Assembly (NCBI GenBank): GCA_963971575.1
Contig: OZ020616.1
Span: forward strand, 21,718,713 to 21,782,712
DNA length: 64,000 nt
Source of the DNA: Liopterus haemorrhoidalis
Lineage: Eukaryota; Arthropoda; Insecta; Coleoptera; Dytiscidae
Reading direction: 5' to 3'
Of this stretch, positions 32,853 to 42,903 are shown one piece after another. The first letter of the stretch is position 1. Every line of letters begins with the position of its first letter. The position numbers were made by a program, and so were the translations under genes. The notes beneath the pieces were generated by a model. The model had not been told where the DNA came from. It saw only the letters and a program-made list of their open reading frames with translations, and did not search any database.

Positions 32853-35534
32853 TCACTCGGCAAGTTCCAAGGGTTTAACGCGTTGTAGTCTACGAATGTC
32901 ATTGGAATTGTCTAACAAATTTAAGGCGAGTACATTTGTGTGATAATTTAGACGAATAATATGTTTAGATGCAAACTTTTTAATTTCTTCCTTAACACTT
33001 TTAATTTTTAAGTCATTATGTAATGTCATGTTACTCACATACCAAGGAGCACCTGCAATAGTACGCAAAGCTTTGTTCTGAAACCTCTGAATTTTGTTAA
33101 TATTTGATGATTTAGCACAACCCCATAATTGTATTCCGTATGTCCAAACTGGTTTCAATATAATTTTATAAATTAGAAGTTTATTATATATACTTAGACT
33201 AGATTTATGACCAAGAAGCCAATAGAGTTTTCTAATTTTCAAATCCAGATGTTTTCTTTTACTTGTCAGGTGGGCCTTCCAGGTCAATCTTTTATCTAAG
33301 TGCATTCCTAGATATTTAATTTCCTCTGTCGGCGGTAATGCTGTATTATTTAAGTAAACTTGGGGACAAATGACTTTTCTGTTGGTGAAAGTGATGTGGT
33401 GAGATTTTGATTCATTTATTTTTATGCGCCATATTTTGAGCCATACCTGTAAATCATTTAATGATTTTTGTAAAAGGTTAGATGCTTCCACTGGATTGTC
33501 ATGAACAGCTAGAATTGCTGTGTCGTCAGCGTAAGTAGCCATTGCGATAGATTCATCATTTGGAATGTCTGCTGTAAAAATTTGATAAAGCGTTGGTCCT
33601 AAAACACTCCCCTGGGGTACTCCGGCTTTTATTGGGCATTTTTTCGACAATTCTTCGTCATATTTTATTTGAAAATATCTATCAGATAAATAAGATTTGA
33701 ATAGCAAGAAGAACTGATAAGGCAAACATTTTTTAATTTTATATAAAAGGCCAGTATGCCATACTTTATCAAAAGCTTGACTTACATCTAGAAAAGCAGC
33801 TGAACATACTTTTCGTTCTTCCAAGGTGCTTTCTATAATGTGGACTACACGGTGAACTTGTTCTATTGTAGAATGCTGTTGCCTAAAACCAAATTGATGA
33901 TCTGGGAGTACATCTTCTTCAATAATAGGTTTAAGTCGTTTTAAAATTAGTTTTTCTAGTAATTTAGACATAGATGGTAATAATGAAATTGGCCTATAAG
34001 AAGCTGCTTCGTGTGCTGGTTTTCCTGCTTTATATACCATAATTACTTGAGCAAACTTCCATTGAGTTGGAAAATGTTGTGTTCTGATAATAGCATTAAA
34101 TATCTGAGTGAGTAGTGCAAGTGTTTTCCGTGGCAAAGCTTTCAACATTATGGCAGTAATAAGATCATACCCAGGCGCTTTACTATTTTTTAAGAATTTA
34201 ATTTCTTCTTTAATTTCACCAGGAGTAAAATAATTTACTGGAAGTGACAGCTGAAAAGGCGATTCGATAAAGTTTTTAATTGTATTTTCTTCTTCGAGAG
34301 TTGTCATGGAAGGAAAGGGTTGGAATACTTGCGACAAATGATCAGCGAATCTCTCCGCCTTTTCCTTACTATCTCTAGCCCAGGAACCATCACTATTCCG
34401 TAATGGAGGAACTAACTGCACAGGTCTTTTAAGCTTTTTTGTCGCTTTCCAGAGAGAATAATTGTCTTGAGGATGAGACGAAAGGTTGCTAAGGTAGTCG
34501 TGGAATGTATCATTTTTTAATTTGTATAAGAGATTTTTTAAATCTTTGGTTAATTTATTTAATACCTTTTTGTCATTCGGGTGCCTGCTGTACTGCCAAA
34601 TTCTTCTAGCTTTTCTTTTCTCAGTTATTTTCTCCCTAATGTATTTTGGATAGTTCATTACAGAATCATTATATTTGCCTATAGGGGCCGTAGACTGTTT
34701 GACAGCTTCTTGAATGATGGATGTAATATGTTTTACCGCATTGTTAATGTCTTCTCCATTTTTTAGTGGTATTTTTAGTACTGAATTATCTTCTAAATAT
34801 TTCCTATAGAGTCCCCAGTCTGTGTTTTTATTCGTTAAGAAAGGCTTTCTGTCTTTTTTAATAATGGTTGTACTAATAGTTGCAATTACGGATGAATGGT
34901 CAGAAAATAAATCAAAGCAGGAAATTACATCAATGTAATGTGTCGATATACCTTTGGTAATAAAGAAGTCCAAAAGGTCAGGGATTTTGTTTGGATCGGT
35001 TGGCCAATAGGTAGGTTCGCCAGTGCTGATGGGTTTGAAATCTCCAGATATAATGGTTTTTTGTAGTTCTCGTCCTTTTGGTGTTATAAGTCGAGAGCCC
35101 CATTGAGTGTGTTTGGCATTGAAATCTCCACCAGCAATAAAACGATTACCAAGAGTTTGAAAAAACTCTTCAAATGCAACTTTTTTTATTGAATGCTTAG
35201 GAGGACAATATACAGCTGCAATAACCAGTGAACCAAAAGGGTCATGTATTTTAATACACGTCGACTGAAGGTAATCTTCTTCATATTTCTCTAATTCATG
35301 ATGTTTAATTTTGTCTCTAATTATGATAGCTGTTCCCCCATGTGCCGTTTCGTCAGGGTGATTAGTGACATAAGTAATATAATGTTTTATTTTAAAGTAG
35401 TGTCTGTCAGTGAAATGGGTTTCAGATATTATCAAAATATCTATTTTTTGTTCTCTAAGGACAATTTCAACTTCTTGCCGATGTTGTGCAAGGCCATTAG
35501 CGTTCCATAAACAAATTCTTAAGGAGTTATCCAT
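32853..35534 (-). CDS. Jockey-type LINE ORF2: endonuclease-reverse transcriptase
   Basis: An uninterrupted 893-codon frame. The N-terminal endonuclease shows LRICLWNANGL, IISETHF, the FIAGGDFNAKHTQWGS strand and a late SDHSSVIA (catalytic Asp-His). The RT follows with NSKAPGYDLITAIMLK, SYRPISLLPSMSK, DHQFGFRQQHST, AAFLDVSQAFDKVWH, AGVPQGSVLGPTLYQ and the catalytic ATYADDTAILA. The C-terminus has LLIYKIILKPVWTYGIQLWG. The protein nicks the target and copies the element RNA from the nick. Its ATG overlaps the ORF1 stop as TAATG, suggesting coupled translation. All catalytic motifs I can check are present, so it may encode active enzyme. Confidence 0.95.
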   Translation of the reverse strand: MDNSLRICLWNANGLAQHRQEVEIVLREQKIDILIISETHFTDRHYFKIKHYITYVTNHPDETAHGGTAIIIRDKIKHHELEKYEEDYLQSTCIKIHDPFGSLVIAAVYCPPKHSIKKVAFEEFFQTLGNRFIAGGDFNAKHTQWGSRLITPKGRELQKTIISGDFKPISTGEPTYWPTDPNKIPDLLDFFITKGISTHYIDVISCFDLFSDHSSVIATISTTIIKKDRKPFLTNKNTDWGLYRKYLEDNSVLKIPLKNGEDINNAVKHITSIIQEAVKQSTAPIGKYNDSVMNYPKYIREKITEKRKARRIWQYSRHPNDKKVLNKLTKDLKNLLYKLKNDTFHDYLSNLSSHPQDNYSLWKATKKLKRPVQLVPPLRNSDGSWARDSKEKAERFADHLSQVFQPFPSMTTLEEENTIKNFIESPFQLSLPVNYFTPGEIKEEIKFLKNSKAPGYDLITAIMLKALPRKTLALLTQIFNAIIRTQHFPTQWKFAQVIMVYKAGKPAHEAASYRPISLLPSMSKLLEKLILKRLKPIIEEDVLPDHQFGFRQQHSTIEQVHRVVHIIESTLEERKVCSAAFLDVSQAFDKVWHTGLLYKIKKCLPYQFFLLFKSYLSDRYFQIKYDEELSKKCPIKAGVPQGSVLGPTLYQIFTADIPNDESIAMATYADDTAILAVHDNPVEASNLLQKSLNDLQVWLKIWRIKINESKSHHITFTNRKVICPQVYLNNTALPPTEEIKYLGMHLDKRLTWKAHLTSKRKHLDLKIRKLYWLLGHKSSLSIYNKLLIYKIILKPVWTYGIQLWGCAKSSNINKIQRFQNKALRTIAGAPWYVSNMTLHNDLKIKSVKEEIKKFASKHIIRLNYHTNVLALNLLDNSNDIRRLQRVKPLELAE

Positions 35535-37001
35535 TATGGTGACAATTTATTTATCATGGTAGATAGCATGTTTATTATCATATTATTTTGGTTCATAAGT
35601 TGGCTAAACATATTTTCGAACCTCGTTAAAAACTGATGTAAAGTTACATCACTATTATTCTGTGGCTCATTTTGATTTTCGCTTGAAAAATTATTATGTT
35701 GAGCTCCTGCTGCTTCAGCATAAGTTACTCCTTCTCTGCGGGTTGTATTGTTATAAGAATTAAAGGTTTTTCCATTGTTTAATGGAGAAGCTTTTTGGCC
35801 GTACACTGGTCCATATCTCGATCTTTGAATTTTTTGGTATACCGGACAACCCTTGTAGTTAGCTGGATGTGGCCCGCCACACAATACACATGTTGGTGGG
35901 TCATTTGTTGACTTCTGACAACTACCTGTTGAATGGTTTCCGGCACACTTAACACAATAATATGCTTTGGTACAATACGACTTAGTGTGGCCATAGTTTT
36001 GACAGCGCATGCCCTGCGGTATCTCATATTTCTTACGAGGCGGTTCAACTGAGATTTTGGTGCTCAGAAGGTACTTGATGTCAAAATTTTTTTTATTGTC
36101 CAAATTTGGTTCTTGGTCCACAAAGAATAGAGGTAATGGTTCCTTAGATCGTTTATTACTAATGTTACTTACATTTCGAATATCAAATCCCATTGCTTCC
36201 AAAGCTTTTTTTATCTCACTGGGTGAAACTGATGGGTGGATATTGCGTATCACAGCTCTATACGCTCTATCTTGTCTAAGTTGGTATGTGTGATAGGCAA
36301 TGTTATATTTTTGGAGGATCTTGATTAGTTTCCTGTAGGCCTCAATCGATTTAGCGTTTACCTTTACATCATTGTCTTTCAGAGTTTTACACTCAAGTTC
36401 CTCTCGACTTAAGGTTGTTAACAATGTTGTTAACATAGCTTGATAATCAGTAACATTTTCAATAATAACTGGAGGAGAGTTTATGTTTCTTTTTTTCCAA
36501 AACATTATTTGATTCAAAATTACTTTCTTTTGAAATATCCGGAAGTGTTTCTTGTTCAAGAACAGAAAATAAATTATCATTTTCAAAGCTATATCCAACA
36601 TTGTTCCAAGCACTCTTCTTCCTTGTTGCCTGTAGTGATTTCACTCTGTCTTCTTCACTTTTTCTTTTATTACAGCGCCTTTTTCCAACAGGTTGCCATT
36701 GACTGTTTGTAATATCGTCAGATGATTTTATTTGGGATGCTTGTGTCAGTGTGTTATAATCGCAATACATTTGCTGACTTATATCTAAGAGACAATTAGA
36801 TTTTGAAAAAATAACTGTTGGCGGGGCTGACTTTGTCATAGGCATTGATGAAGGTTGTATGCTACATGTCATTATTGTTGACGGCATAGACATTGTCACA
36901 TTGACAGTAGTGACAGGCACTGCCGTGATATACACTTTTTCACCAACACTGTTCTCCTGCATGGTTGTACGATTGTCACTAGCACTGTTTATTACACTCA
37001 C
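35534..37001 (-). pseudogene. Jockey-type LINE ORF1 (gag-like), one frameshift
   Basis: Two overlapping frames, 36459-37001 and 35534-36613, make up ORF1. The second has a PRE_C2HC-like region (HTYQLRQDRAYRAVIRNIHP), then three zinc knuckles (CQNYGHTKSYC, CVKCAGNHSTGSC, CVLCGGPHPANYKGC) as in Jockey ORF1 proteins that bind element RNA. The frame change falls at an A7 run near 36495; losing one A would restore a single frame. It could be a real indel, an assembly error in a homopolymer, or slippage. ORF1 ends in TAATG, sharing one base with the ORF2 start. Confidence 0.88.
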
Positions 37002-37118
37002 AATAGTAATGAACTGTTGTTGTTAAAATTATGCAATTAATTTTAGATACCAATAAATAAAATTAGTAAAATATTTTGACAGATTGTGTTAGAAACAGCT
37101 GACGGTCAATGTAAATGT

Positions 37119-37131
37119 GGAAGAAATATAT
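37119..37131. repeat. Target-site duplication of the Jockey LINE (right copy)
   Basis: Second copy of GGAAGAAATATAT. The family A LINE frame (NIDIFLP on the minus strand) runs through this site and continues at 32652 on the other side of the insert. Confidence 0.88.
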
Positions 37132-37816
37132 CAATGTTTTTTTTTTTAATAGTTATTATATTCATCCCATCCAATCCAGTACTGTGTTTGTTTTTCATTT
37201 TACAAAGGACTTTCCAAATTTCGTGGACTGTAAAATCCGAAAAACAAAAGTTGGTGTTTGAGTTTGGTATTGTGTATGGTTCAAATAGGTCTGATCCATA
37301 TTCGGTATTTAATAAAATATCGGGTATTTTTAGGAAATATTCATTAAAACTGTTCGCTATTATTTTACTATTATCATTTATGTTCAGCAGTTTGTTGTCT
37401 ATAGTTAAATTTTTTATTTCGTTCTTCTGTTCATTTATTATATTTTTAATAATAGTCCAATATTTTTTATTATTACCCCTCGCTGATTCTATTCGTTTTG
37501 AATAATATTTTATTTTTTCTTTTCTAACTAAATATGTTACTTCCTTGGAAAGTCGTAGGTAAAGATCTAACAACTCTGGATTACTATTATGACGTTTTAT
37601 TTTTTTAAAAATATGGTTTTTGTAATTAATTTTTGTGATCATGTTTTCAGTTATCCAGGGACTTCTTTTATTTAATTTATTATTTTTATGTTGTACGTAG
37701 GATGAAAACTCAATCAACTGATTATATATTTCATAGAAATTATAAAAACTTTTGTTTACGTCTGATTCTTCGTATACTTTAGACCAATTTTGTACTAGTA
37801 GGCTACGCCGAAGCAT
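37132..37816 (-). pseudogene. Family A LINE copy 1: linker and RT start
   Basis: The open frame covers the region between endonuclease and RT: KRSPWITENMITKINYKNHI, SRGNNKKYW-type helices, then the RT start KMKNKHSTGLDGMNIIT. It matches the plus-strand copy at 60960-61510 domain for domain (there NKNSAGVDGINIIT). The frame enters the target site of the Jockey LINE at 37131 and resumes beyond it. Confidence 0.88.
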
Positions 37817-38700
37817 TTTATAGTCTGTAATATGAATATAGGTACTGTTTCTTGCCTGAACTGGGTTTACATGACATTTTAAGGATGTACCAAAGTGATC
37901 CGTGATACCTATTTTAATTATCTTTGCAACAAATCTTAAATCTCTAGAATTTTTGACAAATACATGATCTAGACATGTCGCACTTTGTGGAGTAAAGCCT
38001 GGTTTATAATAGATATGTTATGGAACATAAGCATAAAAATTACACTACTCTCTTTGTTCTGTTTATTACAAACAGATGTTTTGAAGGGTCAAATCTATTG
38101 TTTAATGCATATGCAGTTATGCTATGGGCTTATTATAAACCAGGCTTAACTCTCGATGCATCATTAATGTATGACTGATATCCATAAGCGATTTCCGCTT
38201 AAGGGACGTATAAGTTAACATTTCTGGAGATGTTTCTAAAAGGTCTATGTTAACATCACCGATTACTAACGCCGGATCTTTGGATTCTTTGAAGTAATTT
38301 TCAAATTCCCTTGCGACATGTTTAAATTTATATTTGCCATTTCTGTAGACTCCATGGTTTGCCAGATAAATTTACTTTAAATGATAAGTTAATACCTTCT
38401 GCATAAGGCGAATCGAAAGTGAAGGTGTAACTAAGATGGCACGCTATGTATATAATTATACCCCCCGATTGGTCGCTATTTCGTAATTGTAATAATGTGT
38501 CGTAGCCCGGGATTGAGTATCTATTAAATGCCCCTAAAAATATCCACACTTCTGTTAAAACTATTATCATATGGTTTTTCAAGACTATTAAGATGTATTA
38601 AGAATTCATCGAAATGTTTTCTTATACTTCGAATATTTATATGAAAAATTTCTATAGAATTATTACCCATTTTTGATTTTATAAATTCTAACTGATTCAT
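37817..38700 (-). pseudogene. Family A LINE copy 1: endonuclease domain (broken)
   Basis: Pieces of the endonuclease are visible on the minus strand: ILTEV then WIFLGAFNRYSIPGYDTLL in 38328-38582, DPALVIGDVNIDLL near 38220-38290, and SRVTPQSATCLDHVF split by a 151 bp MITE at 37996-38146. The last piece runs to SLKCHVNPVQARNST near 37860. The plus-strand copy at 52032-52659 has the same sequence of motifs. Several stops and a frameshift near 38380 break it. Confidence 0.82.
37996..38146. mobile_element. 151 bp MITE with TAA target duplication
   Basis: Inverted ends AGCCTGGTTTATAATA on both sides, flanked by TAA at 37993-37995 and 38147-38149. Removing the insert plus one TAA restores the family A LINE reading frame exactly, so the empty site can be read from the sequence. 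A TAA duplication and an AGCCTGG start, shared with the element at 27292, suggest a PIF/Harbinger-like family. Confidence 0.85.
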
Positions 38701-38745
38701 AATAGAATAAGATAAAAATTAAAAAAATAAATAAATAAAGTAAAA

Positions 38746-39540
38746 TTAAATAAATAAATAAAAAAAAAAAATTATAATAATAGATACTGAATTTAACATG
38801 GTTAGGCTATTTAACGATGTGATACGTATAGCAGGGGCATTATCGTCTTTCTTTACAAATATTTTAGAATTTGACACCCACACATATTTAAAGTTTTTTT
38901 CACTTTTAAGTTTTTTGGATTCAAATGGTATTTTTTTGTAAAAGGGTGTTAGGTGTTCGTTAATATACACTGCACTTATCGGAACATTACGGAGAAAATC
39001 AACAGTTTTTACCTTTTTTGCCTTAGATTTTATAAGCACAGCATCGCGCTTTTGCCTGTTGGAGAACTGAATGATGATCGGTCTCGGCCTGGACGTAGTC
39101 TTAGATTGAAGTCGGTGGACTGCTTGTATATCATGGTTCAGTATTATTGGTTCATCTACGGCTATAGCAAGCTTATTCACTAGTTCCATGATATTTTCAT
39201 TTTCTGCTTCAGGGACTCCGTCTATTACAATATTTCTATTTCTGCTATACTGTTGGGATTCTTCCATTTGCACTTTAAGTGACTCAATTTCGTCTTGTAG
39301 AAGCTGGTTTTTGGTGGTATGATCAGAAATGGTGTTTTCTATATCGGCTAATTGTGTTCTGAGGTTTTTATTTTCCTCCAGAATTTCGTCATATTTAGAC
39401 GATATGAAGTCGATACATTTCTTCATATTGCTGATGAAGTAAATGACTTTGCTCAGCCAAAGCTTTTGCTATAGTTTGATCTACCTTTGTTTCAATTTTT
39501 AAAAGAAACTGCTCCGACTGTAGGTCCAAAACATTCATAC
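38746..39540 (-). pseudogene. Family A LINE copy 1: ORF1 coiled coil and C-terminal domain
   Basis: The open frame from 39426 reads a long heptad-rich helix (FISSKYDEILEENKNLRTQL onwards), then a basic domain (QQYSRNRNIVIDGVPE, AVHRLQSKTTSRPRP, VNEHLTPFYKK-like, KYVWVSNSKIFVKKDD). Similar residues continue upstream to about 39540 in the same helix. Such proteins trimerise or multimerise and coat the LINE RNA. The plus-strand copy at 51235-51976 and LINE 1 ORF1 share the C-terminal domain. Confidence 0.85.
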
Positions 39541-39801
39541 TGGCATTTGAGCTAGTCTCCGAACTTCTACAAAGAAGACATTTGTATTATCACGACGAAC
39601 AGACCCCATTTGAATGTACGTCTTTTTGGCTATATTTACACACTCGTAGTGCAGTTTACAATTGTTTGCAGAGCACTTCACATAGTCATTGTTCGGAAGA
39701 GGTTTTGAGCACACTGAGCAGGACATTACTGAGATGTTTATAAGTTTTGTTTTACTTTCTATGGGTACGGACGTGTCGTGCAAGCGCTCTGACAATCCCA
39801 A
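39535..39801 (-). pseudogene. Family A LINE copy 1: ORF1 zinc finger
   Basis: The frame has MSCSVCSKPLPNNDYVKC, then CKLHYECV: six ligands of a PHD-like finger (C, C, C, C, H, C). The last two cysteines are lost where the frame breaks near 39590. The likely start is the ATG at about 39726 (MSCSVC), preceded by leader sequence up to about 39810, where LINE C begins on the other strand. Confidence 0.7.
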
Positions 39802-39819
39802 GAATGAGCAGAGTTAGTA

Positions 39820-40893
39820 GTGTGTGAACTTTTGAATTTCATCCAGAATAAAATCAGTATTCTGGATGAAATAACATTGTGCAATGTGTGTGAGGCTCAT
39901 TACAGTGAGCCTGACTGTGAGGAGGCCAAGAATATCTTGGCTAAATATAGTGATGGTGGAAAAGTGATAACACGCCGGAATGAGGGCCGTAAATCGCGGA
40001 ACATCCAGGACATTATCCGCTTTTTCAGAAGCACAGATCCGGAAAAAGTCCCTACCTTTGTCGCAAAGGACCTAGCTAAATTGCCATCGGTTACTTTTGA
40101 CTACGTGGACGTTACGGCCATTATGCGAAACATTTTGGTCCTCAAAAAAGAGGTACACTCGCTAAAGTGTACCGAGAAGTGTACCCTGAGTGCTGAGGAG
40201 CAACTACGCAATGAACTGGATACACTGCGTGCGACTGTCGGTGATCTTCAGGCGCAAATCAAGCAGAGTTCCAAAAACAAAAACCAGGTAACTCCGATTA
40301 AAAAGACGATGAAACAGTCTGAGGGAAAAAGGAGGAACTCCTATGCTGGTGTTACCTCCGCCAGCTCGATTAGGCAGGTTGAAACCGTAGCTCCGCATGT
40401 GCCATATGTCAATGACCGCAGTGTTGCTCCAGCTGATATGACGCCGTCTAGACAAGGTGACGTGTCGTGATTAGTTAATCCGTCCAGACAGTGTATCGTG
40501 TTGTCAGAGGTTAATCCGTCCAAACCAAACGAGGAAGGCTTTACAACTTTTAGTCACAAACGTAAAAATAAACATAAAGATACAAACAGCTGTTCGAAAG
40601 TTTATAGACGCAAGATTGTTGGGACAGCGGAGAAAATGGGTTCAGTAAGTGGAGTGTCACGCTGTAGCAGGTTATTTGTATCCCAGGTTAACCCTGAAGC
40701 AACGGAAGCCGACATCTTGGCCGTGCTAACTATCCAGCAAATATCCACTTCCGACATGCGCTGTATTAAAATAAAAATGCGAAACCCACGGAATTATTCG
40801 TGCTTCAGACTAGGCGTCCATAAATCTGAGGTTAGCAGAATCATGTCACCCAACTTCTGGCCAAGCGGAATTGATGTTCGAGGGTATGAGTAG
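39820..40893 (+). pseudogene. LINE C ORF1
   Basis: The first piece (39820-40470) starts CELLNFIQNKISILDEITLC, a conserved N-terminus I know from LINE ORF1 proteins of several invertebrates, followed by a helix (about residues 100-150) and a basic low-complexity tail. A stop at about 40468 separates it from the second piece (40498-40893), which has a basic region and a fold starting CSRLFVSQVNPEATEADIL, probably an RNA-binding C-terminal domain. It starts at the element's truncated edge, so the true start codon is uncertain. Confidence 0.75.
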
Positions 40894-40923
40894 AGAGAGG
40901 TGATCGCATAAATTATCATCAAT

Positions 40924-42616
40924 ATGGCTCATCATCTAAGTTTAGCAACATACAACTGCAAGTCGTTGAAACGGATCTCTGGGTTAATTCAAGAACTGTG
41001 CGATACAGTGGATATCTGTTTGCTGCAAGACACGTGGCTCTGACCTAGCGAGCTCAGCTATCTGAAGCAAATTCATCCCAGCTTCACTGCAACAGGTACT
41101 TCGGCTGTGTGCGATGACAACGAGGTCTTTCATGGACGCCCATATGGTGGAGTTGCAATTCTTTGGAGGAAACAACTGTCTGCGCAGATCAACATTGTTC
41201 CAATAAAAGATGAACCTCGACTATCTGCAATAACACTCGACACTACGGACGGTCGTGTCATGATTGTCAACGTGTATATGCCCACTAATTCCATAGAAAA
41301 TCTACCGGATTTTGTCAACATTCTAGGGAAAATACAGGCTATCACAACAGACAATGACTTCTCCAATGTTCTTATTGCTGGAGATTTTAATGCAGATCCG
41401 GATAGCATCTTCAGTAAGGAGCTCAGTGATTTTAGCCGCGAGTTTTACTATAACATTGTCGATATGGATCGACTTAACGCCGACACATATACTTATATTA
41501 GCGACTCTCACGGCACTACTTCGTACCTGGATCACTGTGTTGTCTCGTCTGATTTTGTAAGTGAGATACATGATATTCGGGTAGACTACTTATTCCACTA
41601 CTCGGACCACCTGCCACTCTACTTCGCGATGCATGTCCCGATGCTGCTGCCACCGTCATCATCATCATCTTCTTCTTCGCCACCGTCTACCAGTTGTCAA
41701 CAGCAGGTTCCGTGGAGTGACTGTGAACGTATGCGTGAAATCTATAGCAGAGCTAGTGAGTGTGAGTTGAGTTCGATAGTGATTCCGCGTGAGCTCATTT
41801 TCTGTGATAGCACATGATGTGCTAACCAATTTCACTTTCGACTAATTGACAGCTTCTACGACAGCATAGTAAAAGCCATTACTATTTCTGCGAAAACTTC
41901 CTTCAAGAAAGCTATCAATCGAAAGGGGAATAGGAAGTGTGTCCGCGGTTGGAGTGCGAATGAAGAACTTACGTCTGGAAACCGTGCTGCAAAGGAGGCC
42001 CTGTCTCGCTGGATTGCAGCTGGTAGGCCGAGACAAGGAGAAGCAAATCTCTTGAGACTATCAACGAGAGCCCACTTTAAATGGTGCCTCAGGAGACATA
42101 GACAGTGTCTAGAGCAGAGCCACGCTCACAGGTTAGCGACTATGTACTACTCCCGTGACTTCGCTAAATTTTGGCGCAGCACTGGCACCAAGGAAGTAGT
42201 CTCTAGACCCCGAACCATTGATGGCAAACATGATAATATGTCCAACAACGCTGACATTGAAGGACAGTGTAGAGCTATATGTGTCCGCGCTAACATGTTG
42301 AATAGGAGGTTCGCCAAATGTAACCCTAGTATACGAGTCTACCTTTTTAAAACATACTGTGCTAATTTTTATACCGTACCTCTCTGGGTACAATATAGCA
42401 ACAGTTGTTTCCGTAGACTCGTTACTTGTTACAATAATGCCTTCCGCCTTATTAATAATCTACCGAAATATTGTAGCGCTAGTAGTATGTTAGTTAATAG
42501 TAATGTCAATACGTTTAAATCAGTTTACGTTTAAATCAGTTGTAAGAATGAATGTCTGTAATTTTAGGTCTCGTTTGTACAACTCAAATATATATAAACA
42601 AGTATATGGCGCATGA
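40924..42616 (+). pseudogene. LINE C ORF2: endonuclease, linker, C-terminus (RT missing)
   Basis: Begins at ATG 40924 (LATYNCKSLKRISGLIQELC), with CLLQDTWL interrupted by a TGA at 41041. The endonuclease continues through GRPYGGVAILWRK, VLIAGDFNADPDS, TSYLDHCVVS and HYSDHLPLYF. A serine-rich stretch near 41655 encodes (TCA/TCT)n serines. The linker follows (SWRIAAGRPRQGEA-like, then HFKWCLRRHRQC), then at about 42270 the frame joins C-terminal sequence (CRAICVRANMLNRRF, YCANFYTVPLWVQY). The entire RT palm is missing, so this copy is inactive. Confidence 0.8.
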
Positions 42617-42838
42617 ACGCTGGCAAGTTGTTCCATGATAGGAGGATGGAGCTTTGTATTGCCGTCTAAATAACCACCTTGCTATTGGTCGAAAAAATTA
42701 CAGTTACGTGGCGAGAGTTAAGAGAAGGAGTAAAGCATGTGGACATTTGGCGTACCGACATTCTTTCGGTTCCAAATATTGTCCGAAGAAAGTTGTGTCT
42801 GTATTAAATTGTGAATAGAGCTTGTATTTATAACGAAA
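42617..42838. other. Leader or promoter region upstream of the THAP exon
   Basis: Sequence between the LINE C end and the first exon of the P-element-like gene. It contains no coding frame. I see no clear TATA box or terminal inverted repeat, so the 5' end of the P-like element is not located. Confidence 0.35.
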
Positions 42839-42897
42839 ATGCCTGCAAATTGTGTGTTATGTTGTTGTCCAAGAAAGAAATCTGTTTCTTTTCATAA
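42839..42897 (+). pseudogene. P-like transposase exon 1: start of the THAP finger
   Basis: ATG at 42839 followed by 19 codons and two bases. The C-x2-C pattern and SVSFH match the start of THAP domains, which bind the transposon ends. GTAAGT follows at 42898. Confidence 0.75.
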
Positions 42898-42903
42898 GTA
42901 AGT

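Larger units (their letters stand above)
32665..37118 (-). mobile_element. Full-length Jockey-type LINE (LINE B)
   Basis: A complete minus-strand LINE of about 4.45 kb bounded by a 13 bp direct repeat. It has a 5' leader (37002-37118), ORF1, an intact ORF2, a 3' untranslated region and an A/T-rich tail at the left end. Zinc-knuckle ORF1 plus EN-RT ORF2 without RNase H fit the Jockey clade. It is the best preserved element in the window and inserted after the family A LINE it interrupts. Confidence 0.92.
31236..39810 (-). mobile_element. Family A LINE, copy 1 (interrupted by a Jockey LINE and a MITE)
   Basis: A minus-strand LINE whose pieces lie at 31236-32651 (RT and C-terminus), 37132-38700 (RT start, linker, endonuclease) and 38746-39801 (ORF1). 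The Jockey-type element at 32665-37118 splits it within the RT, and a 151 bp MITE at 37996-38146 splits the endonuclease. The reading frame resumes across both inserts. The plus-strand copy at 51235-64000 is the same family and confirms the order. Confidence 0.92.
39815..42616 (+). mobile_element. LINE C, plus strand, RT deleted
   Basis: A LINE with ORF1 (39820-40893), endonuclease (40924-41817), linker, and the C-terminal end of ORF2 up to about 42616. The RT palm is absent: the linker joins directly to C-terminal sequence near 42270. It begins where copy 1 of family A ends, in the opposite orientation. I could not name the clade. Confidence 0.8.

Noticed and set aside
36485..36505. Programmed -1 frameshift at a slippery A-AAA-AAG
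   Set aside because: The second frame is reached by a +1 shift, and the -1 frame meets a stop within a few codons, so the slippery heptamer does not serve it.
40960..41571. Minus-strand open frames over the LINE C endonuclease
   Set aside because: They are antisense to well-supported endonuclease coding sequence and show no domain.
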